Source: Rhodoblastus acidophilus (GTDB lineage: Bacteria > Pseudomonadota > Alphaproteobacteria > Rhizobiales > Beijerinckiaceae). From it: 64,000 nucleotides of DNA. Numbering within the stretch: the stretch's first letter is position 1; each line of letters begins with the position of its first letter. Of this stretch, positions 44,060-51,724 are shown one piece after another. The DNA lies in contig NZ_FYDG01000006.1 in NCBI RefSeq assembly GCF_900187365.1, forward strand, positions 124,001 to 188,000. The letters are read 5' to 3'. The position numbers and the translations under genes were made by a program. The notes under the pieces were generated by a model, which worked only from the letters and a program-made list of their open reading frames with translations, did not search any database and was not told the origin of the DNA.

Positions 44060-45957
44060 CGACGCAATTTCAGATCGGCGGGATCCGGCCGGCGAAGGGG
44101 CGCACCTTCGTCATCGCCGAGATCGGCAACAATCACAACGGCAGTCTGGAGCTGGCCAAGCAGCTGGTGGATGTGGCGCGCGAGGCCGGCGCCGATTGCG
44201 TCAAATTCCAGATCCGCGATTTCGCTTCGCTGTACCGCAAGACGCCGGGCGGCGCGGCCTCCGAGGATTTGGGCGTCGAATATGTCAAGGACCTGCTCGC
44301 CAAGGTCGAACTGACGGTCGCGCAGCATCGCGAATTGCGGGCCTATGTCGCCCAATCCGGCCTGCTCTACATGTGCACGCCCTGGGACGAGGCCAGCGTC
44401 GAAACCCTGCGCGGCTTCGAGGTCGATGCGGTGAAAGCCGCGTCCGCCGACCTGTTCAATCCCTATCTGATCGAAAGAATCGCCAGCCTCGGCAAGCCCT
44501 TCGTCCTTTCGACCGGCATGTCGTACCAGCATGAGATCGCGCGCGCCGTGGCGCATGCGAAAACGCTGGGCGTTCCCTTCGCGATTCTGCATTGCAACAG
44601 CGCCTATCCCGCGCCCGACCGCGACATCCAGCTTGAGTTTATTCCGAAGCTCGCCGACCTGCATGACGTCGTCGGCTATTCCGGTCATGAGCGGGGCACG
44701 GCGATCTCCATCGCCGCCGTGGCGCTGGGCGCGGTCATCATCGAGCGCCATCTCACGCTGGACCGCATGATGGAAGGGCCGGACCATCCCGCCAGCCTGG
44801 AGCCGGACGAATTCCGCCGTCTCGTCGAGGGCGTCCGTCAGGTCGATGAAGCGCTGCCGTTGCGCTCGGACTCGCGCGCGCCGACCCAAGGCGAAATGCT
44901 CAATCGGGAAAACCTGAGCAAGAGCGTGGTCGCCCGGCGCGCCATCGCCAAGGGCGCGATCATTTCCGCCGGAGATTTGACGGTGGCCAGCCCCGGCCAG
45001 GGCCTTGCGCCCTACCGCCTGCCGGACCTCGTAGGGCGCCCGGCGATCCGAGAGATTCACCAGGGCGATTTCATGGTCGAGGCCGACCTGCGCGGCGAAG
45101 TCGCGGCGTATGAACCCCACAAGCTCCCTATTCTCTGGGGCGTTCCGGTCCGCTACCACGATTTCCTCGCTTATACCGACCGCATCGCGCCGGACCTTTA
45201 CGAGTTTCACCACTCCTATCGCGATCTCGGCCTCGATCCGAAAAGTTTCGTCAAGCCTGTCGATTGCGGCCGGCTGGTCGTTCACGCGCCGGAACTGTTC
45301 GAAAACAGCGAATTGCTCGATCTCGTCTCCGACGATCTCGGCTACCGCCAGCGCTCGATCGACAATATGAAGCGCGTCATCGCGGCGACCGAATCCTTGC
45401 GGCCGTATTTTCCGCAGGCCGACAGCGCGCTGATCGTCACCAATGTCGGCGGCTTCTCGATGGACGCCCCGGTCTCCGCCGACAAGCGCCGGGAATATTA
45501 CGACCGCTTCGCCGAAGTGATTGCGAAAATCGACTTCGGCTCGACCGAGCTGATCCCGCAAAATATGGCGCCGTTCCCCTGGCATTTCGGCGGCCAGCGC
45601 TATCAGAACATTTTCATGTATCCCGACGAACTGGTCGCGGCCGCCAAGGCCAACAAGCTGCGGCTTTGCCTCGACCTGTCGCATCTGAGCATGACCTGCT
45701 CGCATTTCGGCTTCGACTTCCAGCACGAGCTGGCCAAGCTGCTGCCGGTCACCGCGCATTTGCACATCGCCGACGCCAAGGGCTTGAACGGCGAAGGCGT
45801 CGATCTTGGCGAGGGCGACATCGATTGGCGCGCTGTCTGGCCGCTGATCGCCGCCTATCCGGACCTGAGCTTCATCCCGGAAGTTTGGCAGGGCCATAAG
45901 AATTTCGGCGCCGGTTTCTGGAAGGCGCTGAACTATCTCGGGCGGCTCGCGGCATGA
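44056..45957 (+). CDS. NeuB-like nonulosonate synthase fused to a sugar isomerase-like TIM barrel
   Basis: 633 residues, nearly double a normal NeuB (about 350). Residues 1-280: NeuB barrel (FVIAEIGNNHNGSLELAKQL, CVKFQIRDF, PFVLSTGMS, VGYSGHERGTAISIAAVALG). ~285-345: SAF domain (NLSKSVVARRAIAKGAIISA). ~355-633: second barrel of the AP-endonuclease-2 / sugar isomerase family (IVTNVGGFSMDAP, LRLCLDLSHLSMTCSHFGF, FIPEVWQGHKN). NeuB enzymes condense phosphoenolpyruvate with a six-carbon sugar to give sialic acid-like nonulosonates; the fused barrel may supply or edit the substrate. Start ATG overlaps the kinase stop. Confidence 0.88.
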   Translation: MTTQFQIGGIRPAKGRTFVIAEIGNNHNGSLELAKQLVDVAREAGADCVKFQIRDFASLYRKTPGGAASEDLGVEYVKDLLAKVELTVAQHRELRAYVAQSGLLYMCTPWDEASVETLRGFEVDAVKAASADLFNPYLIERIASLGKPFVLSTGMSYQHEIARAVAHAKTLGVPFAILHCNSAYPAPDRDIQLEFIPKLADLHDVVGYSGHERGTAISIAAVALGAVIIERHLTLDRMMEGPDHPASLEPDEFRRLVEGVRQVDEALPLRSDSRAPTQGEMLNRENLSKSVVARRAIAKGAIISAGDLTVASPGQGLAPYRLPDLVGRPAIREIHQGDFMVEADLRGEVAAYEPHKLPILWGVPVRYHDFLAYTDRIAPDLYEFHHSYRDLGLDPKSFVKPVDCGRLVVHAPELFENSELLDLVSDDLGYRQRSIDNMKRVIAATESLRPYFPQADSALIVTNVGGFSMDAPVSADKRREYYDRFAEVIAKIDFGSTELIPQNMAPFPWHFGGQRYQNIFMYPDELVAAAKANKLRLCLDLSHLSMTCSHFGFDFQHELAKLLPVTAHLHIADAKGLNGEGVDLGEGDIDWRAVWPLIAAYPDLSFIPEVWQGHKNFGAGFWKALNYLGRLAA

Positions 45958-46700
45958 CCGCGCCCGCGCTGAAACTGTTCGACCTGACCGGCAAGAGCAT
46001 CCTCGTCACCGGCGCTTCGCGCGGCATTGGCGCGGCGCTGGCGCAGGGGCTGGCCGACGCCGGCGCGCGCGTTTGCGCCGTCGGCCGCTCGCCCGCGCCC
46101 GAGGCGCCTTCAGGTTCCGTCGAGTATCATTCGGCCGATTTACGGACGCAGATTGTTGAAATCGTGGCGCGCGCGGCGGGCGACGCCGGCCGTCTCGACG
46201 GGCTCGTCAACTGCGCCGGCGTCACGCTGCCGGCGCAAGACGGCGCGGATGAAATGCGCCGCTTCCGCCAGACGTTCGACACCAATCTCGACGCCGCCTA
46301 TGGCGCCGTGCTCGCCGCCGTTCCGCTCATGGGGGCGGGCGGCAGCATCGTCAATGTCACCAGCATCGGCAGCGTGACCGGCTTCCCCGACAATCCCGGT
46401 TATGTCAGCTCCAAGGGCGCGTTGCGCATGTTGACCAAGGCGCTCGCCGTCGATCTCGGGCCGAAGGGCATCCGCGTCAACGCGCTCGCGCCCGGCTACA
46501 TCGCCACCGCCATGACCGCGAAAAGCTTCGCTGCGCCGGTCGAGCACGAGCGCCGGCGCGCCCACACCTGTCTGGGCCGATGGGGCAAGCCGGAGGATCT
46601 GATCGGGGCGGCGATTTTTCTTCTCTCCGACGCCTCCGCTTATGTGACCGGCGCCGACATTTTCGTCGATGGCGGATGGACCGCCAAGGGGCTGGTTTAG
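45954..46700 (+). CDS. short-chain dehydrogenase/reductase (classical SDR)
   Basis: 248 residues overlapping the NeuB-like gene by four bases (ATGA). NAD(P) motif TGASRGIG, NCAG, active site YVSSK, and the end INALAPGYIATAMT-type region then TGADIFVDGGW. Probably oxidises or reduces a hydroxyl or keto group on the pathway sugar. One of three SDRs in this run; sequence alone does not give the substrate. Confidence 0.88.
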   Translation: MTAPALKLFDLTGKSILVTGASRGIGAALAQGLADAGARVCAVGRSPAPEAPSGSVEYHSADLRTQIVEIVARAAGDAGRLDGLVNCAGVTLPAQDGADEMRRFRQTFDTNLDAAYGAVLAAVPLMGAGGSIVNVTSIGSVTGFPDNPGYVSSKGALRMLTKALAVDLGPKGIRVNALAPGYIATAMTAKSFAAPVEHERRRAHTCLGRWGKPEDLIGAAIFLLSDASAYVTGADIFVDGGWTAKGLV

Positions 46701-46701
46701 C

Positions 46702-47532
46702 ATGCGCAAGGACATAGGCTTCATGCAGGGGCGGCTCAGCCCGCGGGTTGATGGCAAGATCCAGGCGTTTCCCGTCGCGCACTGGCGTGAAGAATTCGTC
46801 ACGGCGGAGCGGCTCGGCCTGTCGCTGATGGAATGGACCATCGACCACGCCGATTTCGCCGCCAATCCGCTGATCACCGAACAGGGCCGCGCCGAAATTC
46901 GCGCGCTGCAAGCCGCGCATGGCCTCCGCATCGAATCGGTAACCGCCGACAATCTGATGCAGGCGCCGTTCTGGAAGGCCGACGGGGTGCTCCGGCGCGA
47001 ATTGCTCGACGCCCTGGCCGTGTTCATCCGCGCCTGCTCGGCGGTGGGGGTGAAGTTCATCGTCGCGCCGCTGGTGGACAATGGCTCGCTCGTCTCGCCG
47101 CAACAGGAGGACGATCTGTTCGACGGCCTGATGAGCCTGCTGCCGCTGATGCAGGCCTCGAATGTCGCGGTCATCTTCGAGTCCGATTACGCGCCGGAGC
47201 GGCTACGGAATTTCATCGCGCGCTATCCGGAAAACTGGTTCGGAATCAATTTCGACATGGGCAACAGCGCCGCGCTGGGATGGCCGCCGGCGGAGGAAAT
47301 TCCGGCGCTGGCCTCGCGCATTATGAATGTCCATGTCAAGGACCGGCCGCTTGGCGGAACCACAGTTCCGTTCGGCGAGGGCGCCGTCGATTTCGACGCG
47401 GTGTTCCGTCTGCTGCGCGCTTCCGGTTATTCCGGCAATTACATTCTGCAAGGCGCCCGCGCCCGCGACGACGACCATGCCGGCGCGATCACACGCTATG
47501 CGCAACTGGTCGAAAGCCGGTTGAATGTCTGA
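46702..47532 (+). CDS. sugar phosphate isomerase/epimerase-like TIM barrel
   Basis: 276 residues from ATG 46702, one base after the SDR stop. Xylose-isomerase-like barrel of the AP-endonuclease-2 family: GFMQGRLSPRVDGKIQAFP, LMEWTIDH, VAVIFESDYAPE, WFGINFDMGNSAALG, MNVHVKDRPLGGTTVPFGEG, where the acidic and His residues would bind a divalent metal. Members isomerise or epimerise keto sugars (IolE/IolI, UlaE). Likely works with the adjacent SDRs. Overlaps the next gene by eight bases. Confidence 0.85.
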   Translation: MRKDIGFMQGRLSPRVDGKIQAFPVAHWREEFVTAERLGLSLMEWTIDHADFAANPLITEQGRAEIRALQAAHGLRIESVTADNLMQAPFWKADGVLRRELLDALAVFIRACSAVGVKFIVAPLVDNGSLVSPQQEDDLFDGLMSLLPLMQASNVAVIFESDYAPERLRNFIARYPENWFGINFDMGNSAALGWPPAEEIPALASRIMNVHVKDRPLGGTTVPFGEGAVDFDAVFRLLRASGYSGNYILQGARARDDDHAGAITRYAQLVESRLNV

Positions 47533-48283
47533 TCCCCAACAGCCGCGACGCATCGCGCTCATCGGCGGCGGCTCCCGTGGGATCGGCCGCGCCATCGCGC
47601 GCGCGCTGATCGCCGACGGCATGACGGTCGCGCTTGTGGCGCGCGGCGCCGAAGGGTTGCGCGATGCGGCCGCCGAATTCGGCGAGGCCTGCTCCACCCA
47701 TGTGGCGGATGTTTGCGTCGCCGAGGATTGCGCGCGCGTGCTGGCGGAAATTTGCGTCACGCGGGGCGAACCGAGCGTGCTGGTGACCTGCGCGGGTTCG
47801 GGACAATCGGCCCCTCCGGGAACCGAGACCGCCGCCGAATGGGGGCGCATGGCCGACGTGAATTATCTCTCCGCCGCCAATCTGATCACGGCGGCGCTGC
47901 CGCATATCCGCAACCAGCGCGGCAGCGTGGTGTGCATTTCCTCCATCTGCGGCCACGAAGCTTTTGGCGCGCCGGTGGCTTATTCGGCGGCCAAGGCCGC
48001 GTTGAACATGATGGCCAAGGGGTTGTCGCGGCCGCTCGGCAAGGAGGGCGTGCGGATCAATGTCGTGTCGCCCGGCAATATTTTTGTCGAGGGCGGCGTG
48101 TGGGATCGAAAACTGCGCGCGGACCCCGAGGGGGTCAATCGGATGCTGGCGCAGGATGTGCCGCTCGGGCGCCTCGGCCGTCCCGAGGACGTGGCCGACG
48201 CGGTCGCGTTCCTGGTTTCGGAGCGCGCCGCTTTCATTACGGGAGCCTGCCTCGTCGTCGACGGCGGCCAATTGCGGAGTTGA
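47525..48283 (+). CDS. short-chain dehydrogenase/reductase (classical SDR)
   Basis: 252 residues; second SDR. Cofactor motif IGGGSRGIGRAIARAL, CAGSG in place of NNAG, catalytic Ser in CISSICGHEAFG and YSAAK, and C-terminal TGACLVVDGGQL. The start overlaps the isomerase gene by eight bases. Substrate unknown. Confidence 0.88.
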   Translation: MSDPQQPRRIALIGGGSRGIGRAIARALIADGMTVALVARGAEGLRDAAAEFGEACSTHVADVCVAEDCARVLAEICVTRGEPSVLVTCAGSGQSAPPGTETAAEWGRMADVNYLSAANLITAALPHIRNQRGSVVCISSICGHEAFGAPVAYSAAKAALNMMAKGLSRPLGKEGVRINVVSPGNIFVEGGVWDRKLRADPEGVNRMLAQDVPLGRLGRPEDVADAVAFLVSERAAFITGACLVVDGGQLRS

Positions 48284-48284
48284 G

Positions 48285-49112
48285 ATGATGCCGGCGAATG
48301 GATTGAAAGACTTCGATCTTTCCGGGAAATGCGCCCTGGTCACGGGGGCGGCGGGCCTGCTGGGCAAGGAGCATGTGGCCGCGCTCGCGGAAGCCGGCGC
48401 CCATGTGGTCATGACCGATCTTCACGAAGAGTCGTTGCGGGCGGCCTACGAAAGCCTGCCTGAGTTCGCGCGCGCGCTGGCGAGCGTCGCGGTGATGGAC
48501 GTCACCAAGGCCGAGTCCATCGCGCAGACGGCCGCGCGCTTCGAGCGCATCGACATTCTCGTCAACAATGCGGCCATCGACCCCAAGGTGACCAACGACA
48601 ACCGCAGCCTCGAACTTTCGCGGCTGGAGCATTATCCCGAGGATCATTGGCGCCTGCATCTCGATGTCGGCGTCACCGGCGCCTTTCTGTGCATCCGCGA
48701 GTTCGGCACGCGCATGGCCGCGCGCAACAGCGGCGTCATTCTCAACATCGCCTCCGATCTTTCGGTGATCGCGCCGGACCAGCGGCTTTATCGCGTCGAG
48801 GGCCGCGAGGAGCATGAGCAGCCGGTCAAGCCCATCGCCTATTCGGCGGTCAAGACCGCGTTGCTCGGCATCACCCGCTATTGCGCCGCCTATTGGGCCA
48901 AGGCCGGGATTCGCGTCAACGCCCTGTCGCCCGGCGGCGTGTTCAACGACCACAACGAAATCTTCACGACGCGGTTGAGCGCGCTCATCCCGATGGGGCG
49001 CATGGCCCATCTGAGCGAATACAGATCCGCCGTTCAGTTCCTCTGCTCGGACGCCTCCAGCTACATGACCGGGCAGAACATCGTCATCGACGGAGGACGG
49101 AGCATCCTCTGA
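48285..49112 (+). CDS. PtmA-like short-chain dehydrogenase
   Basis: 275 residues (adjacent ATGs at 48285 and 48288). Cofactor motif TGAAGLLGKEH, NNAAIDPKV, active site YSAVK, end GQNIVIDGGRSIL. The insert before the active site (YRVEGREEHEQPVKPIAYSA) and TALLGITRYCAAYWAKAGIR are characteristic of PtmA, the oxidoreductase of flagellin glycosylation (ptm) loci in Campylobacter. This is the best single link between the island and flagellar glycans. Confidence 0.85.
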   Translation: MMPANGLKDFDLSGKCALVTGAAGLLGKEHVAALAEAGAHVVMTDLHEESLRAAYESLPEFARALASVAVMDVTKAESIAQTAARFERIDILVNNAAIDPKVTNDNRSLELSRLEHYPEDHWRLHLDVGVTGAFLCIREFGTRMAARNSGVILNIASDLSVIAPDQRLYRVEGREEHEQPVKPIAYSAVKTALLGITRYCAAYWAKAGIRVNALSPGGVFNDHNEIFTTRLSALIPMGRMAHLSEYRSAVQFLCSDASSYMTGQNIVIDGGRSIL

Positions 49113-49150
49113 TGCGCCGGTTACGAAAAGAATAGACCAGGGACAAGGCC

Positions 49151-50959
49151 ATGAAAGTCGCCGATTACATCTTCTCATTCCTGCGCGACAAAGGCGTCGG
49201 CGCGGTGTTTCTCGTGCCCGGCGGCGGCAACATGCATCTTGTCGATGCGCTGGCGCGGTGCGAGCACATCCGCCCCGTGCCGATGCATCACGAACAGGCT
49301 TGCGCCATGGCCGCCGAAGCCGCCTCGCGCGCCGGTACGGGGCTGGGCGTCGCTCTGGTCACCTCCGGGCCGGGCAGCACCAACGCCATCACCGGCGTCG
49401 GCGAAGCCTATACCGAATCCGTGCCGATGATGGTGATCTCGGGCCAGGTGAAGCGCGCCGATCTGAAAACCGGCACCGGCTTGCGCCAGAAGGGCGCGCA
49501 GGAAGTGGATATCGTTTCCATCGTGTCCGGGCTGACCAAATATGTCGAGACGGTGCTTGATCCCGCCGACATCAGGCGCTGCCTGGAGAAGGCGTTCCGC
49601 CTCGCCCATGAAGGCCGCCCCGGGCCGGTCTGGCTCGATGTTCCGCTCGACGTGCAGGCCAGCGAGATCGATCCCGATGCGCTTCAGGGCGAGACGTGCG
49701 CGCCGCAGCCCGCGCCCGCGCTGGCGGCCGAAGCCGGCCGCCTCGCGGATTTGTTGCGCGCCTCCGAACGGCCGGTGATCCTGGCCGGACATGGCGTGCG
49801 GCTGGCGGGCGCGCGCAATGAATTTCGCGCGCTGGCGGCCCGCCTCAACGCCCCTGTCGTGACCACCTGGAACGCGCTCGACCTGTTGCCGCACGATCAT
49901 CCGCTGATCGTCGGGCGTCCCGGCGCCGTGGCCTTGCGCGCGCCGAATTTCGCGGTTCAGAACGCCGATCTTCTGGTCATTCTGGGCTCGCATCTCGATC
50001 ATTCCCTGACGGCGTTCAATCCCGCGCGTTTCGGGCGCTCTGCGAAAAAGGTGATCGTGGACATCGACCCTGTCGAGCTCGACAAATTCACCCATGCGTT
50101 CGAGATGAAAGTGTGCGCGGACGTCAAGCGTTTCATCGGCGCGGTGAACGGCGCGCTCGGCGCGAAGAATCTGCCCGACTGGAGCGCCTGGCGCCGGCGC
50201 TGCGCCGACTGGAAGGCGCGCTACGGCATTGGCGAGCGTCTGCAGGTATGGAGCAGCGAGGAAATCTCGCATTACGAACTCGCCGACGCCTTCTCGGATC
50301 TGTTTCCCGAGGGCAGGACGATCATCACCGGCGGGTCCGGTCTGGCGGTGGAGGCGTTTTACGTGGCCTTCCGCAACCGGGAGGGGCAAAGGGTTTTCAC
50401 GACCTCCGGTCTCGGCTCGATGGGCTATGGCCTGCCGGGGGCGATCGGCGCCTCGATGGGGCAGGGCGGCGCGGAATGTCTGTGCGTCGAGAGCGACGGC
50501 AGCCTGATGATGAATCTGCAGGAACTGGCGACGCTCAAGGCGCTCAATGCGCCGGTCAAACTGTTTGTCGTCAACAATGACGGCTATGCCTCGATCCGCA
50601 ACACGCAGCGCAATTATTTCCAGGGCCGCCTGCTGGCCACCGGCCCGGAATCGGGCCTGTACATGCCCTCGTTCGCGCGGCTCGCCGCAGCGATGGACAT
50701 TCCCAGCCTGACGGTCGCGAACCGCGCGGAGATGCGGCCCACCATCGAAGCCGCGCTGAACATGCCGGGGCCGGTCGTCTGCGAAATCCATACGACGCGT
50801 TCGGAATCGCTGTTGCCCAAGGCGATGGCGTTTCCCCAGCCGGACGGCACGATGCTGTCCATGCCGCTCGAGGACATGACGCCGCTGCTGCCGCGCGATG
50901 TTCTGCGCCGGGAAATGTTGGTGCCGCTCGCCGAGGAATCGGAACGCGCGGTGGCGTGA
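49151..50959 (+). CDS. thiamine diphosphate-dependent acetolactate-synthase-like enzyme
   Basis: 602 residues from ATG 49151. All three ThDP domains: N-terminal PYR (FLVPGGGNMHLVDALARCEH, catalytic Glu in MHHEQACAMAAEAA), central domain (RPVILAGHGVRLAG) and C-terminal PP domain (ESDGSLMMNLQELATLKALN, VVNNDGYASIRNTQRNYFQG) with the Mg/ThDP motif. The family makes carbon-carbon bonds using a two-carbon unit from pyruvate. In Yersinia the relative YerE adds such a unit to CDP-4-keto-3,6-dideoxyglucose, exactly the sugar made by rfbFGH here. True anabolic acetolactate synthase is less likely because of the context and missing IlvN partner. Confidence 0.85.
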   Translation: MKVADYIFSFLRDKGVGAVFLVPGGGNMHLVDALARCEHIRPVPMHHEQACAMAAEAASRAGTGLGVALVTSGPGSTNAITGVGEAYTESVPMMVISGQVKRADLKTGTGLRQKGAQEVDIVSIVSGLTKYVETVLDPADIRRCLEKAFRLAHEGRPGPVWLDVPLDVQASEIDPDALQGETCAPQPAPALAAEAGRLADLLRASERPVILAGHGVRLAGARNEFRALAARLNAPVVTTWNALDLLPHDHPLIVGRPGAVALRAPNFAVQNADLLVILGSHLDHSLTAFNPARFGRSAKKVIVDIDPVELDKFTHAFEMKVCADVKRFIGAVNGALGAKNLPDWSAWRRRCADWKARYGIGERLQVWSSEEISHYELADAFSDLFPEGRTIITGGSGLAVEAFYVAFRNREGQRVFTTSGLGSMGYGLPGAIGASMGQGGAECLCVESDGSLMMNLQELATLKALNAPVKLFVVNNDGYASIRNTQRNYFQGRLLATGPESGLYMPSFARLAAAMDIPSLTVANRAEMRPTIEAALNMPGPVVCEIHTTRSESLLPKAMAFPQPDGTMLSMPLEDMTPLLPRDVLRREMLVPLAEESERAVA

Positions 50960-50999
50960 AGACGCGGGGCGAGACGATGGAACAGAGGATTTTTATCGC

Positions 51000-51698
51000 A
51001 TGACCATGCCCGATCTGATCCTTCTCTGCGGCGGCATGGGCACGCGTCTGAGAAGCGTCGTCAGCGACACGCCCAAGCCAATGGCGCGTGTCGCCGGTCG
51101 GCCTTTTCTCGAAATTCTTCTGTCCCATTTTGCCGAACTAGGGTTCGTCAAAGCCGTGTTGAGCACGGGCTATATGGCCGAAAAAATCAGCGGTCATTTC
51201 GGCGCGCATTTCCAGGGAATCGACCTGTCCTATTGCGTCGAGCCGGAACCGCTGGGCACAGGCGGGGCGAGCCGCGCGGCGGCCCGAATGTGCGCTACCG
51301 ACACTGTGCTTGTCTGCAACGGCGACACGTTTCTCGAATTCGATTTCGAGGCCGTGCGCGCGTTCAACCTTGATCGGCAAGAGAAGGCGTCGGTTGCGGT
51401 CACGCTCGGCGTGCCTGACACCGAACGCTATGGCCGTATTGAAATCGGCCCCGACGCGCAAGCCCGCTTCGCCGGCCGGGGGCGGCCCGGCGCAGGCTTC
51501 ATCAGCGGCGGGGTTTATTTGCTGCCGCGCGCGGATCTCCTGGCCGAGGCGCGGCCCGCTCCGTTTTCGCTGGAGGACTTCGTGTTCGACAGCGCGCGCG
51601 GCGGACGCATTTTCGCGGTTCCCGCTCACGGGCGTTTCATCGACATTGGCGTTCCCGAGGATTACGCCGCGGCGCAAGCGATGTTCGCGAATTTTTAA
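51000..51698 (+). CDS. sugar nucleotidyltransferase, HddC-like
   Basis: 232 residues from ATG 51000 (MTMPDLILLCGGMGTRLRSV). Nucleotide-binding GGMGTRLRS, KPMARVAGRPFLEILL, EPLGTGGASRAAARM and CNGDTFLEFDF are typical of D-glycero-D-manno-heptose-1-phosphate guanylyltransferase and related GlcN-1-P enzymes. It would activate the product of the CBS-GHMP kinase. It is too short and lacks the motifs of a CMP-nonulosonate synthetase. Ends before a perfect hairpin. Confidence 0.85.
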   Translation: MTMPDLILLCGGMGTRLRSVVSDTPKPMARVAGRPFLEILLSHFAELGFVKAVLSTGYMAEKISGHFGAHFQGIDLSYCVEPEPLGTGGASRAAARMCATDTVLVCNGDTFLEFDFEAVRAFNLDRQEKASVAVTLGVPDTERYGRIEIGPDAQARFAGRGRPGAGFISGGVYLLPRADLLAEARPAPFSLEDFVFDSARGGRIFAVPAHGRFIDIGVPEDYAAAQAMFANF

Positions 51699-51700
51699 GA

Positions 51701-51720
51701 GCGCCGGCTTGAGCCGGCGC
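51701..51720. terminator. perfect hairpin between convergent genes
   Basis: GCGCCGGC-TTGA-GCCGGCGC, an 8-bp perfect stem with a 4-base loop, lies three bases after the nucleotidyltransferase stop and four bases before the minus-strand methyltransferase end. No T tract follows; a bidirectional terminator is the simplest reading. Confidence 0.6.
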
Positions 51721-51724
51721 GGCT

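Noticed and set aside
43864-45897. 677-residue minus-strand frame opposite the NeuB-fusion gene
   Set aside because: Antisense shadow; the plus-strand protein has clear NeuB and barrel motifs.
49151-50959. Housekeeping acetolactate synthase (IlvB) annotation
   Set aside because: There is no ilvN partner and no other branched-chain amino-acid gene; the context is sugar metabolism. A polysaccharide-locus role is more likely.
50977-51003. Eight-codon frame (MEQRIFIA) before the nucleotidyltransferase
   Set aside because: Too short to support as a gene. It overlaps the next start codon and may at most be a translational lead.
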